DNA from: Aedes albopictus
Lineage: Eukaryota > Arthropoda > Insecta > Diptera > Culicidae
DNA length: 64,000 bases
NCBI RefSeq assembly: GCF_035046485.1
Contig: NC_085138.1
Coordinates: 8,532,823-8,596,822, forward strand
Direction: 5' to 3'
Part shown: positions 1 to 10,790 of the stretch, one piece after another
How the letters are laid out: each line of letters opens with the position of its first letter
How positions within the stretch are numbered: the stretch's first letter is position 1
The notes under the pieces: model-generated
Databases searched by the model: none
What the model was told of the DNA's origin: nothing
What the model saw: only the letters and a program-made list of their open reading frames with translations
Program-made: the position numbers and the translations under genes

Positions 1-278
1 AAGAATTCAAATATGGCCTCCAAAATGGCCGACTTGGACTCCTACTCATGTTTTCAGGAGCACCAATCTTAAAAAATCGTATACAAAAGCGCCCGATTTG
101 GAAAAGCTTCTTATTTTTGCAAGTGAGCTAAGCCAGGATAAACAAGTGCGGCTTGGTTCGATGTTTCGATCGTCAGATTTCTGCCTCTAAAGTTTGTATG
201 AGAATTGCAACGGGATTTCTTGATGTTTCACCTTAAGCTTAGGATAAAAAAATCTTCACCTAGCGTGCCTTAATTCCT
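1..278. other. Unassigned AT-rich sequence
   Basis: No gene, inverted repeat or tandem structure is visible in this stretch, which ends at the first MITE. Confidence 0.5.
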
Positions 279-281
279 TTA

Positions 282-434
282 GGGGTCGTCCATAAATGAC
301 CTAGCATTTTAGGGGAGAGGGGGGGTCCCTGAAAAAGCTACGAGCCATGTATTAGGTATGGGGAAAAAGGCTACTTGGGGTAGGGTGTGTTAAAAATTGG
401 CAAAAAAAATGCTACGTCATTTATAAACGGCCCC
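282..434. mobile_element. Harbinger-type MITE, 153 bp
   Basis: The two ends are inverted copies: the left begins GGGGTCGTCCATAAATGACC and the right, read on the minus strand, begins GGGGCCGTTTATAAATGACG. Both continue into the motif TAGCATTTT. The element is flanked on each side by TTA (279-281 and 435-437). A 3-bp TWA duplication with G-rich ends is typical of PIF/Harbinger elements. It has no coding capacity. Related but distinct elements lie at 36931-37096 and 48421-48571. Confidence 0.7.
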
Positions 435-437
435 TTA

Positions 438-629
438 AAAGCGTACAGAAATTGGACTCAAACTTGAAAATGTTTTGAAGGCCTTTTAAAACTTCTACGC
501 TAGATATACGCTTCTTAGCCTCCTGATCTGTCGTAATATACAATAATACATGGAATAACCACTTTTCAAATAAAATCATTTCAATTTCAACAAAATGGGG
601 CCTTGCTAAAAGGAAGGTAATGCAATGTT
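438..629. other. Short unassigned interval
   Basis: AT-rich sequence between a MITE and a dispersed repeat. An 81-codon open frame on the minus strand resembles nothing I know and is probably chance. Confidence 0.4.
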
Positions 630-631
630 TA

Positions 632-1240
632 GGGTAACGGTCGAATTTTGGACTCCTAAAGGGCATAAGTATGAATACAAGTCAAAATCAAAAAGATTCA
701 GAGGCAGGTACACATTATGATGATGTTAGTACGATCGTGAAAGCTTCCACTGTCCGTTAAAAATACACAGTTCAAAAAATGTTACATCATATCACCTGTA
801 ACAAAAGGACCCCGTCATATAACACATTTTTTCATCAGTTTTAAAATTTACAGGTTGCTCTCAATATGAAGCTTGTGTTTAACTTTCTATACAAGAAATT
901 GTTTAATGTAAAATTCAGTGATATGGAATAGAAACTTATATGTCAAGTTGGTTGGGTATAATTTTCAGAAATGTTTGCTGTGTACCCACAAGGTAATTCC
1001 CGTCTGAATTTTTTTTTGAAAATAACTTATTTTTGAAGCATAAGTTTTCACTGTTTTGGACACCCCAATTCATTTTGGTCCCTCTTAAGTATATATTTTG
1101 GATACCCGGTGTTCAAACCCGTTTGAAACTATTTTCGAAGAATCTGCTACTTGAAAATGCTGGATCACATCCTAATTACTTGATTAACAAAGGCTGATTT
1201 GACGAACTTTGCAAATTTAAAGTACTAGCCCCTCGTGACC
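632..1240 (+). repeat. Dispersed repeat, copy A (GGGTAACGGTC end)
   Basis: Starting after a TA, the sequence GGGTAACGGTCGAATTTTGG and several later blocks match 44172-44640. Shared blocks include TAAGTATATATTTTGGA, GCTTCCACTGTCCG against GCCTCCACTGTCCG, and CTGGATCACAT. Only one terminus can be defined, so the element is either truncated or has a diverged far end. Its start after TA resembles that of the TA-flanked elements at 23289 and 42229. Confidence 0.6.
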
Positions 1241-3111
1241 CAGACGTTCACCAGAATAAAACTGTCCACGTGGCTTCAATTTGTTGGGTTCCTGCCATAA
1301 TTGAAAATACAACTTATAATGAAGTGACCCTCAAAATTTCATTAAAAAACATAAAATTTTGCACCTTTGGCAGCGGTTTGAAAATTTTTAGTAAGCCCCG
1401 TAGCCAACGGGTTAAAGGTTAAATAATAGCATAAATGAGCTCACCAATTCAAATATACCCAAATAGTAATCTTTTGCAGGCTGGACACAAATTTAAGACT
1501 GGAGTTGCTGAAAACACTGGCTTGGATCACCACCGACCTTCTCATGATCAAAATACACAAAATGAATTCGTGGGGAGAGGATGGAGACCCCCAAATGGTT
1601 CAAGATAAGTTTTTTTTTGTAATTTCTAAGGACAACCCTAGTAATTCAGATTTTTTTTAAGTTTGTCTTTAAAATAGTTTTTTTTTTATTTATGAAATTT
1701 TCTATGTACCGTCTACCAACTGACATCGTGGGAAAAACTGGAGAACCACGTTCTAATAGCAGGCACTCAATTTCTCCGCCAGTCAAAACGTGCGCCGGTG
1801 AGAGTGAGTGATTATACAGAAAGAGAAAAGTACCTCAACTCAACCTATCCTCTGCTCTGACTGTGCTGCACAACTGGAGGGTTGAACAAGCTCCAAAGAG
1901 CATACCAAATTCAGTCAATTGGACACTACTCGGAAAGGTGGACGTACGGTACGCCGTTGGTTTCGCGAGTTTTTCTTAGTGCAGTTTTTAAATATTGTCT
2001 CTATTGTCAGACAAGCCTCTGTCTATTGAACGTGAGCGAAAAGGGGGGTGAGCCACAACGTCAGGTGCAGCACGCCGGTCCTCAGCTGTTTTTGAACACA
2101 TTTTTCGGATACTCGGAACGTGGTGAAGAAGGTACCTGGGCTGGAGTGTGTCGTCAATGCAATGGAACAACAAGTTGTTGTTGCTGCAGCAGTTTTGACG
2201 TGACCTTAGGTTCGGTTTTTTCGCATCAGCAGCAGCAGCAGCATTAAAAAAAATGCGAGGTTGAGTCACATGAGAGCGAATACTCTACCCTTACTCATCG
2301 TCATGTTTTAAGTGAAATGAAATGCCGAAGTCGATGGTTGTCGTGCTTGTCGTTGTCTATCTATCTGGCGGTGAACTAATTCAATTTAAGCGAATAATGC
2401 TGATTGCAACTGGAGTTAGAGCTTCAGAGCGATGCAGTCACTTTAGTATGCGTCGAAGGTATTGCTGCATAGCTTAGAGAAATGTTTTTTGCAGGTATCC
2501 CCCGCTAGACACCATGTCGTCTCGATGATGTTCAGATCGCGCGCGATCTGCTCTATGTTTCGGGGGTCTTAGCTTTTTGTGTGCAGATTGGTACCTGGTG
2601 GTTGCAATTCTCGTACAATGAGGAAAATGATTTATTTATGATTTTGATTGTCGTAATACCGAGATGTGTTGTGGAAAGTAAACGAAGAAGCATATCGGCT
2701 TTGAAGACGATGACGACGAAGATCAAAGTGTGCGATCGGGAGTGTCGGTTGTTATGGAGTTGTGAATTGTTGTGTAAACGTTGGACTACAGTTGACTAGG
2801 GGATGGTTGACTCTGAGGGATATTCTCCCGCATGGCATTGTTCCATTGCGCAAATACGTTCATGTGTGCCACTGCTACTGTTGGAGCGAGACGCAATTTA
2901 TTCAAGAGCTTACTATAGACACAGCCCAGAACACTAAAAATATGTCATTTTTTACTTGAAAATTTTCAATTTGGCTGAGATTTCGTTCGTGCACTGGATT
3001 TCGTGAATTATTTTTGTTTTCTACATCTGTAGTAGGAGTAGACTGACTGTAATAGATAGTTATATCCTGTCACTTGAAACTTACCACCGAAGCAAGAAGA
3101 CCTGCATCATT
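1241..3111. other. Unassigned stretch with a CAG run
   Basis: Positions 1241-1740 are plain AT-rich. From 1740 to 2960 the base composition is more even, with a short CAG run near 2226-2243 and overlapping short open frames on both strands (longest 121 codons at 1882-2247). No frame shows a recognisable domain or transposon termini. It could be unique host sequence, such as regulatory DNA or a noncoding exon, but nothing proves it. Confidence 0.35.
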
Positions 3112-3113
3112 TA

Positions 3114-4072
3114 AGGAGTGTATCGTAAAGTAGTTGAAAATGTTTAAAATAGCCTCAAAAATAGTTTAATACAACTTTTAGGTAATTTTATTTTTAGAGA
3201 TACTGTATAAATCCTTGAAAAAAGAAATGATTTTTATGATTTTCTAAAAATGTTCTTTTAACTGGGTTTCTAACCTAGATTACTGAACGCATGTTTTTAA
3301 ATTTTTGCACACCTTCTAAAAAATTTAAATTGCGAAAAAAGTTCGATAATGTTCGAAAATTGTTAACTTTTTTGTACAAATACAATAAGCTAAAGAATCC
3401 TCTTGACATAGGCAAATTATTTTTTACAAGAAAAATCTCCACTGCATTTAAGCGCAATTCTTAAAAATGAAAAATGGCCATTTTTGAGGAACCCCCTTTT
3501 TCTATGCTCCTCAAAATCATGTTTACGCAAATAAAAAATACATAAAATGAAATATTCGCATTTTTTTAAATAGGGTATGTTTTTTAATTTATGGACGAGT
3601 AAGTTAGGGCAAAAAAAAATAATTTCATAACCTTTTAAGATATTAAAAGCAGAACTTCAAAGTTTGACCAAAAAATAGACGTTTTTTGGAGTGGACCATT
3701 TTGTAGATATAGGAGATTTTTCTATCGAAAATATGAACTTTGAAAGTCGGTGTTGAATGATATGTTATGTGTACATAACTGTTAACAAGCATCAATATTT
3801 TCCAGATTTTTTATCGTACAAATTTTACTCGCTACAGATTTTTGAAATGTTGAAAAATCTTAACAAAATTGCATTTTGCGCAGATTTTTATTTTGTGAGG
3901 TGTATTCATTTAACCATATTTTCAATAATACTAAACATTTTCCAAATTTTTCCAAGGTATTCTAAATTCAACTATATTGTGAAGATTTCATAGAAGAACC
4001 GATATGAAAAGACCAACCCAGCTTCGAGATAGAGCATTCTGAACATTTTCAACTACTTTCCGATACACTCCT
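3114..4072. mobile_element. TA-flanked TIR element, 959 bp, non-coding
   Basis: The ends are near-perfect inverted repeats. The left starts AGGAGTGTATCGTAAAGTAG and the right, on the minus strand, starts AGGAGTGTATCGGAAAGTAG. The match continues through TTGAAAATGTT, so the TIR is at least 31 bp with few mismatches. TA lies on both sides (3112-3113, 4073-4074), as for Tc1/mariner-type insertions. The interior is very AT-rich and has only chance-sized open frames, so it is a non-autonomous element. Confidence 0.75.
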
Positions 4073-4074
4073 TA

Positions 4075-4439
4075 GCACTCCTACATTGGCAGACGAGGAA
4101 AATTTCTGGATTTTGTCGAAGAGAAAACAGTTGTTACTTGTTTGAAACCTGGAAGCTACTGTAGTCACTGTAGTAGGCAGGCCTTACTGTATAAGTTAAA
4201 TCAATGTAGGCTATGATTCACCAAAATGACAAGTTAAGATCATTCTGAAATAAACCTTGGAACAGATAACACCGTTGTTTGGTTTCTTTCTACAGCTACT
4301 AACCGAGGAAGAATATTACAAGATCATTCCGGTTAACAAGATATATAACAGAAAAATACTACGGTAAAACATATTTCTAGTGTTTTGAAATTTCTTAACA
4401 ATCCAAATGAGTGTTTTGGCTCAAGACAGGAAGACAAGC
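4075..4439. other. Unassigned interval
   Basis: No coding, inverted or tandem structure is visible before the minisatellite begins. Confidence 0.4.
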
Positions 4440-4780
4440 AGACGTTGATTCTAGCCCGTGAACCTGGAAAAAAACAGGAACCAAGAATTTCAGCCTGTAC
4501 ACCTGGTACTCTAGCGTAGGGAATGTCGAATTCCAGTACGCAATAACACCCAGGATAATATAGGGAATGGAGAATTCCAGTCTGTGTACATGGTTCTCTG
4601 GCGAAAGGGAATGTAGAGCTACAGACCGCAATCGAAACCCAGGACAACGTAGGGAATGACGAATTCTAGTGCTTATACCTGGTCATCCGGCGAAGGGAAT
4701 GTAGAGTTTCAGCCCGCAGAAAAAATGCCAGTTCGTATATCTGGTATACTAGCGAAGAGATTGTTGAATTCTAGTCCGCA
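4440..4780. repeat. Degenerate tandem repeat, period about 44 bp
   Basis: The core AGGGAATGTCGAATTCCAG recurs in variant form at 4518, 4562, 4606, 4651 and 4694, so spacings are 44, 44, 45 and 43 bp. A more diverged copy lies near 4757. Minus-strand open frames of 78 and 104 codons overlap the array, but the unit is not a multiple of three, which argues against coding. Confidence 0.75.
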
Positions 4781-4789
4781 TTGAAGGAA

Positions 4790-7360
4790 CAGCTCAAAGA
4801 CCAAATGTATTCCGTATTTTATTTTGCAATACAAGTGCAGACAATTTTTTTTTTGAAGTTTTCATTGGTTACCATTGTACTATGGTGATAATGCATGGAA
4901 ACCAAGAGAGAACAGAAAAAACAGTTGAAATGAGTTCAATATTAAAAGGAACTGGAAAGAATCTTCGTGACTTGATTAAAGACAAACTATTGCTTCCGAC
5001 GCAAATGAAAATGCATAGATTGAAAAATGCAAAATTTGCACAGATTTGGCGGTTTTGGGTGGAGTGAATAGAAATACACTAAAACACTATATAAATCAGG
5101 TTTAAATCGTGTCGCGTGATTGGCAATAGAAAATATTTGCTTCTGTGTGACACAGACCCCAAACTTAATGGGTAGAAAATATTAGAGTTTTTGAGTTCCT
5201 GAGGATGCCAAACATATACATTTTATTATTTTTGATTTGGTTAAATAGTGTAACCGGACACCTTGCTGGACTCTGACAATTAAATTTACATCAACTCAAG
5301 CACAAGGCAAAGTTTTACAATGACTGAATGCCGGCTTACTGGAGTTATAACTTGCAAGCTACTTAAAATGTTGTGTTGTGTCTACTGAATCGATATAATA
5401 TGTTCCACCACGGCATAAATATCACAACCCGGATAAAAACTAACCATAGAATGTATAGTGAAAACCATTCCTGCACCATACAGTGTACCAGCTACAATAA
5501 AGTGTATTGTAATGATATGGTTCGCTATACTATACATTTACATTGGATTTTTATGTAACAATATATTATACTGTTTTTCTTACGATTGAACCATTCACTT
5601 TTCCGAAACATTATTTTTCCGTGAATTTTTAATTATTTCTGGTGTTCGATTTGAATAGGTCGTATGTTTGCTGTGATTCCTATATGCAGATTCGACCTAT
5701 TCAAATCAAACATCAGATTTATTCAGTTTAAGATTTTTTCCGTGCTTTGTTTTGTTGATGTTTGTGACTTTTTTGATGCAAAGGAAAGCAAAGAGAAAAA
5801 AAGTGAATAAGTTGAAACATCAATTCAAAGTCAATAACATGTTTAAATCAGTGGTAAACCAGATGTCCTAAGAACTGCAGGTCCAAGCAGATGTCCAAGA
5901 GATATGGCAGGCTAGGTGTGTAGAGTGCGACGAGAGAAATACGAATGTAGGTCGACCCGGAAAGATGCAGGTCAGATTACCGTAAATCAGTGGATGAATT
6001 CAACACTAAATGCTGTATTTGCATTTAGGGGAGTTTTCTCCTCTTCTCTCATGTGAACTTGCCTTCGACCACAATCGAATCAAATGCGATTGACAAACTT
6101 TATCTTTGACGTAGAGCCATCTTTAACATATGGACTGGACTGAACACTGAAATGACTTTTAATATAGGTTCGTCTGCGGGTTCGCTTTTCAACCTAACTT
6201 ATATTTGAATCGAACTTGACAGTTATCTCATGAGTTGTTATGTATTTCAAATTTTAGTCAAACTGGTGCCTCAATATTGCAATAACAGTTAAGCACGCTG
6301 TAATGGTACTTATGGACCTCGTCACCCACTTCATGCAACTACATTAGTGGTCTAATAACACTTAGCGCGCTCGGCATAGTTCCATCATGCCGCTAAAAGT
6401 GTTGCCACAAATAATGTTAAGTTTGCAAAACCCGGTTATCTGACTGGTGGGGCATGGGAGTCTAAGCTTCAACTGTTAATGCAATCAGAGACTACTCAGA
6501 CTTAGACGTGGGCGATCCTATATATGAAGGGTTATCCAAAACGCTTTGAGAATTCCCAAAGCGCATTCTAATCAATCTAATAAGCCTAAGATGCCATTAA
6601 CAGGAGGAAAATGGCAAGATAATATAACAATATATGGTTTATGTAATGTAAAACAATACAACATAACAAAAGAAAACCATTCCAAAACCATTTAATTAAA
6701 TGTATAACCAGTAGTGAAATTACAATTAAAAACAATTTATTTACGGTACATTTTATTGTTTGAAACCATTCATGTACCATACAATGTACGGTATATTTAA
6801 ACCCACGTATCAGTATTTTGAACAATTCATTAACATTAAATTGTATGGTTTTGCAAAAAAATATATATGGAGAAAAATATTTTTTTATATTGTTACGATA
6901 CTTAACAACCTTCACGGTATGGTGTTTTACATTACATCTAATTGTTTTTGTATTTTTTATTTTTACAGTGTTGTCTATTGTAAAAATATGGTTCTAAATA
7001 GTACTGTTACAATACAACGTTCGGTTTTTCTACTGTATTTTTTATTCGGGAAGGCAGGCTAGTAACCTATGTAAACATCTATTTTGGATGTAAACATGTG
7101 ACGTCGTCCTTATCGTTTTTCACGTAGATCTAATTGGTGTGGAGTACTAAATCGCCTATGAACGATTTGGACTACGTCATCAAAAAATTGTCAGATTTTG
7201 GGAATATATCACCTTCTGTACACCGTGATGTTACATATGTTACAGTTACATATTGTTGGACATTCTAGGTCGTACAAATTGTCCTGGAGTTCATTTTTTG
7301 ATATCTACAGCCGTTGCGGAAGCTGCTTTCGTTATAAAGCTAAGTTTCCACATCCAAAGT
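4790..7360. other. AT-rich stretch without recognisable genes
   Basis: The motif ACCATACA(G/A)TGTA occurs near 5476 and 6777 in similar surroundings, so 5370-7065 may be an old unrecognised repeat. Open frames up to 109 codons overlap on both strands and have AT-biased, low-complexity translations. Apart from the hairpin listed separately, I see nothing certain. Confidence 0.35.
5643..5712. repeat. 70-nt hairpin with 20-bp stem
   Basis: TGTTCGATTTGAATAGGTCG at 5643-5662 pairs with CGACCTATTCAAATCAAACA at 5693-5712 with one mismatch. The loop is 30 nt. The size suits either a tiny MITE or a pre-miRNA-like fold. There is no second copy in the window and no clear target duplication. Confidence 0.5.
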
Positions 7361-7369
7361 AACCTCATT

Positions 7370-7630
7370 TATCTTCGAATGAGTGTAATCAGTTTCGTAC
7401 CTTTTAATTCCGCCCTATGTTGCTTATCCTTTGACAGATACGCGTATTTCGACTACCACTTGTAATCTTCCTCAGTGTCAGTTATCCACTGAGGAAGATT
7501 ACAAGTGGTAGTCGAAATACGCGTATCTGTCAAAGGATAAGCAACATAGGGCGGAATTAAAAGGTACGAAACTGATAACACTCATTCGAAGAGGGTATTC
7601 TGCTTAGAGGGTTCGAAAAGTCGGTACAAG
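7370..7630. mobile_element. Fold-back element, 261 bp, 9-bp target duplication
   Basis: Positions 7372-7592 form a long inverted repeat centred near 7482, followed by a 38-nt tail ending GGTACAAG. The flanks carry AACCTCATT at 7361-7369 and 7631-7639. A second copy in opposite orientation lies at 54328-55568. Both copies share the CTTGTACCGAC end, while the other end differs by a few bases. The arms contain a hammerhead-like motif: CTGAGGA, a stem GATTAC/GTAGTC, GAAA and the palindrome ATACGCGTAT at 7489-7527. No protein is encoded. Confidence 0.75.
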
Positions 7631-7639
7631 AACCTCATT

Positions 7640-7934
7640 CATGTTTCCTCAAGTAATTAAAAAAAAACGGATTCAGTACAGAACAGAACGGACGAAATGC
7701 CACCTTTTCGCGCGGGCATTAATGGAAGCGTCACGCATTTTCCATACTAGCTATCTAAGAACTACTCAGATAATTTTCATACAAGAATCATTACTTGTCC
7801 TACACTTTTGTACATTACTTACAAAGTGAAAACTAACTTATTAACAATACATACCCAAATTAGAATTTCACGAACCATTCCGGGTTTCCATTGGAAGTAT
7901 TCTAGATCATCTTAACTATCATGTTCCTTATAAG
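7640..7934. other. Unassigned interval
   Basis: AT-rich sequence between two mobile elements. A 62-codon frame at 7641-7829 resembles no known family. Confidence 0.35.
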
Positions 7935-8024
7935 GAGCAAAGGCGGATAACTAAGTGATATCACTTTGATAATAAACTATGTTATCGGAATTATCATTTT
8001 GTTATTTTTGTTATCATCTTTTCC

Positions 8025-8388
8025 AATAGGAGGCAATCAGTGAAGTACTAGATTGAAAGTAATGAGCTGGATTTTTGTATGGTGAGATGTTCAATTCTCA
8101 ATTTCTGCAATGAAATGGTGCAAACAGCGTGGGCTATATGATTTCTTGACTAATTTGAAGCTGTTTGAGCAAAAGTTTGGGTAACTGTGTTGTTGAAGTT
8201 GCATGAAATAAATAATACAACAACAAAGTTATTCAAACTTTTGCTCAAACAGCATCAAATTAGCCAAGAAATCATATAACCCACGCTGTTTGCACCATTT
8301 CATTGCAGAAATGCAGAATTGAACATCTCACCATACAAAAATCCAGCTCACTACTTTCAATCTAGTACTTCACTGATTGCCTCCTATT
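8025..8388. mobile_element. Nested fold-back MITE, 364 bp
   Basis: AATAGGAGGCAATCAGTGAA at the left is the inverted copy of the right end. The arms pair for roughly 165 bp each with scattered mismatches, leaving a short centre near 8206. It sits inside the GTTATC-rich element and so inserted later, or was acquired by it. No target duplication is clear. Confidence 0.75.
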
Positions 8389-8619
8389 GATGATAATCAG
8401 ATGATAACAATTTTAGTTATCTATAATTTTGGTCTGTCGCGATAACATAAAAATACTTAATGATAACAATATATGTTATCAGTTTCCAAACGCACATTTC
8501 AAAGTTTTCCCAAAACTGAGTATCTGGTGGACCTCGAATCTAAAAATAGATTCCGCTTTCCATGTTCAATGCGACTGCAGTACGAAACCGTAGCCTTCAA
8601 CTACTCTCCCTCTCACTGA

Positions 8620-8691
8620 GTCCCGTTGGTATAAGGGCTATCGTCTGCGACCGGTAATCTCTCGATCAGGGTTCGAGACCCACTGGGCGCA
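8620..8691 (+). other. tRNA-like sequence (Pol III A and B boxes)
   Basis: TGGTATAAGGG (8627-8637) fits an A box and GGTTCGAGACC (8670-8680) fits a B box, 32 bp apart, as in tRNA genes and tRNA-derived SINEs. The acceptor ends pair poorly and no good anticodon stem can be drawn, so this is a tRNA relic or the head of an unrecognised SINE rather than a working tRNA gene. Confidence 0.4.
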
Positions 8692-9224
8692 ATAGTTGAA
8701 AACATGGGTTATAATTATAAGAATTTTTTTTCAGCTGCTAACTATGTCGGTAAAGCAGATTTTTACTATTTTGGTCGATAAAATAGCCCTGAATGATAAC
8801 TAAATGATAACAAACCCTGTTATCAATCAGCTGTATTTTTTCGTGTTGATAACTAAAAGTAATATTGAATAAAATAGTGTATAACACAATTAGTTATCAA
8901 CTTGAACTGAATGATAACTCAACTTCTTATCATTTTGGTATTAGTGGAGTAAATTTGAGTTATCATTTTTGTTATGTTGGCTCTTAATTCAACCTAAATA
9001 ATAACAAACTCAATTATCAAACGAATAATAACCAGGTAACAGAACTTGTTATCATTTTGATATCCGCCTTTGCTCGGGATAAATTGTTTTAATGATCAAT
9101 ATACTAGTTACTGCTGGAAAAATATTATTCTGAACTCAAACATTTCTGTAACGTACTGTACGAAATCAACCTTCGCAGAAATGTGTACTTGCTTTCACTA
9201 CACTAAAGTCAACCAATCCTTAGG

Positions 9225-9455
9225 TTCCAAGGCGTTTCAGAGGGATTACTAAGGGTATTAGGGTGCTTCCAGGAGATCTCAAGGTTTTAAACGTTTTCAG
9301 AATGACCTCAATGTGTTTCAGTAGCTAGAGAAGTATCGGAAGATTTCAGGGACTTTCAAGAGAGCTTCAGAGGGGTTTCAGAAGAGTTTCAAGACGTTTC
9401 AAAACGTTTCAGAGGGGTTGTCGGGGGATTCAGGGGGTTTCAGAAGAGTTTAAGT
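9225..9455. repeat. Degenerate TTTCAG-rich array, left part
   Basis: Short units such as GGGGTTTCAGAAGAGTTTCA repeat irregularly. The same composition resumes at 10365-10790, suggesting one array split by later insertions. Confidence 0.6.
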
Positions 9456-9461
9456 GGCGCT

Positions 9462-9515
9462 ATTTCATCTCGAGACGCACGACTTTACTTCTTTTTCGAA
9501 GAAATAATCCCGGTC
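9462..9515 (-). mobile_element. Decayed fragment of a tRNA-derived SINE tail
   Basis: The stretch CTATTTCATCTCGAGACGCA followed by TTTACTTC and TTCGAAGAAA resembles the minus-strand body of the SINE copies at 19201, 33915 and 41408. The promoter half is missing or has diverged. Confidence 0.4.
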
Positions 9516-10034
9516 ACCCTTGTTTTGCTACAATCATCCTGACTTGGATACGGCTCATGTGAGTGTCATGACTCTCTCCGTCGCCTCAAGCAGATGCACG
9601 CGCAACAGCATGTAAAACTATGCATGTGTATTATCACAAGCACGGTACTACGTCATAAATCCTATTCGTTTTGCATAGCTCAGTTTAAACGCACACATTG
9701 AGCGCACCACGCAGTTCGCCCTGGCTACGGCAAACGCTCTCAGTTCGCCCGTTATGCATCGTTGCTCAGAGAGATTGATTCTCTAGCAACCCGCCTGAAG
9801 CATAGTCAGCAACTGCTATCGCTGCAAAGCTGCGAAGGGTGGAACCCACAACACGTTTGTCATTCCAGGCATGGCATGCTAGCTGGTTCGTATCACCTTG
9901 GGAAGGGTGACTCCAGAAAGCGGTTCAAGTGATTGTCTCGTGATGGTCGCGATTATTCGCAAGACTGGTATTCAGTACAGTTTGTCAGTCTACGGAGTTC
10001 TCAGGGGGTTTTCTGAGCACCCTAAAATGAAACA
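9516..10034. other. Unassigned interval
   Basis: This stretch has no domain-bearing frame and no termini that I recognise. Confidence 0.35.
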
Positions 10035-10329
10035 ACACAGGCTTGTGTACAATGTACACAGGCTTGTGTACAATGTACACAGATTTGTGTACTACTAGAT
10101 CAGCCTCCACCCCTGTGTCAAATGTACACAGTCACTTTTCTGGCTCTAGCGCTGGTATGGGAGCAAAGTTCATAACTAATTTTCTCTGAACGATGACATG
10201 CATTATCAGGAATCGATCAGTGCAAAAATAATTGTTAATTTTGTTTTCATGCCAGCGCTGGAGCCGGAAAAGTATCTGTGTACATTTGACACAGCGGTGA
10301 GGCTGATCTAGTAGTACACAAATCTGTGT
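10035..10329. repeat. Fold-back repeat with 21-bp terminal repeats
   Basis: From 10077 the sequence ACACAGATTTGTGTACTACT is the inverted copy of the end at 10329, and the arms pair for about 90 bp with mismatches. The left side is preceded by two direct copies of ACACAGGCTTGTGTACAATG at a 21-bp period. This looks like a MITE whose terminal unit was duplicated in tandem. Confidence 0.65.
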
Positions 10330-10364
10330 AACTTCTGTAACCGTGAGGGGTTTCAAGGTGATCC

Positions 10365-10790
10365 AGCGGGCTGCAGTGCATTTCAGGTTAAACCACCTTG
10401 GGGATTCAGATGAGTAGGAAAGTCTACTGAGGTATCATGGGGTTTCTTATGAGTTTGGAGACATTTCGGAATGTGGGATTTCGGGGAGATTCCGAGGATA
10501 TCAATAAGGATTTTGGAATGTTTTACGTGGGATTCACATAGGTTTGAGGAGGTGCAGCAGAGGAGTTTAACCTCCCGAAGGACGCGCGGTTGTCCACCAT
10601 CACCAGCACCATGCTAATGCTGAGTACAAATTCCCAGAATTTTTCAACGTGTTGCACAAAATACAACAGCGCGATCGTTCGAGGGTTAACAGAAATTTCC
10701 GAGGATCTTAAGGAGGATATCAAGTGGTTTCAGAGCGTTTCAGGTGGTTTCTGATGAGTTTTAGGGAGGAATTAAAAAAAATGTATGAGC
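10365..10790. repeat. Degenerate TTTCAG-rich array, right part
   Basis: It continues the array seen at 9225-9455, with units such as GGTTTCAGAGCGTTTCAGG. It is interrupted by the TTAA-flanked element at 10571-10685. Confidence 0.55.
10571..10685. mobile_element. TTAA-flanked piggyBac-like MITE, 115 bp
   Basis: TTAA lies at 10567-10570 and 10686-10689. The left end reads CCTCCCGAAGGACGCGC and the right, on the minus strand, CCCTCGAACGATCGCGC. These are similar but not identical. TTAA targets and CC-starting ends are typical of piggyBac elements. It is too short to code for a protein. Confidence 0.6.

Larger units (their letters stand above)
7935..9075. mobile_element. TIR element rich in GATAAC/GTTATC, 1141 bp
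   Basis: The left end reads GAGCAAAGGCGGATAAC and the right end, on the minus strand, reads GAGCAAAGGCGGATATC, with 15 identical terminal bases. GTTATC or GATAAC hexamers recur throughout both halves. No convincing target duplication was found. A fold-back MITE (8025-8388) and a tRNA-like box pair (8620-8691) lie inside. The element at 60703-62041 has related ends (GAGCAGAGG) and a GTTATT-rich interior, so they look like one superfamily. There is no transposase frame. Confidence 0.7.

Noticed and set aside
1882..2247. 121-codon plus-strand frame with Cys-rich and Gln-rich segments
   Set aside because: An overlapping minus-strand frame of similar size exists, the Gln run is just a CAG repeat, and no homology is recognisable.
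4333..4647. Overlapping minus-strand frames of 104 and 78 codons
   Set aside because: They lie largely over the 44-bp tandem repeat, whose period is not a multiple of three, and have no domain.
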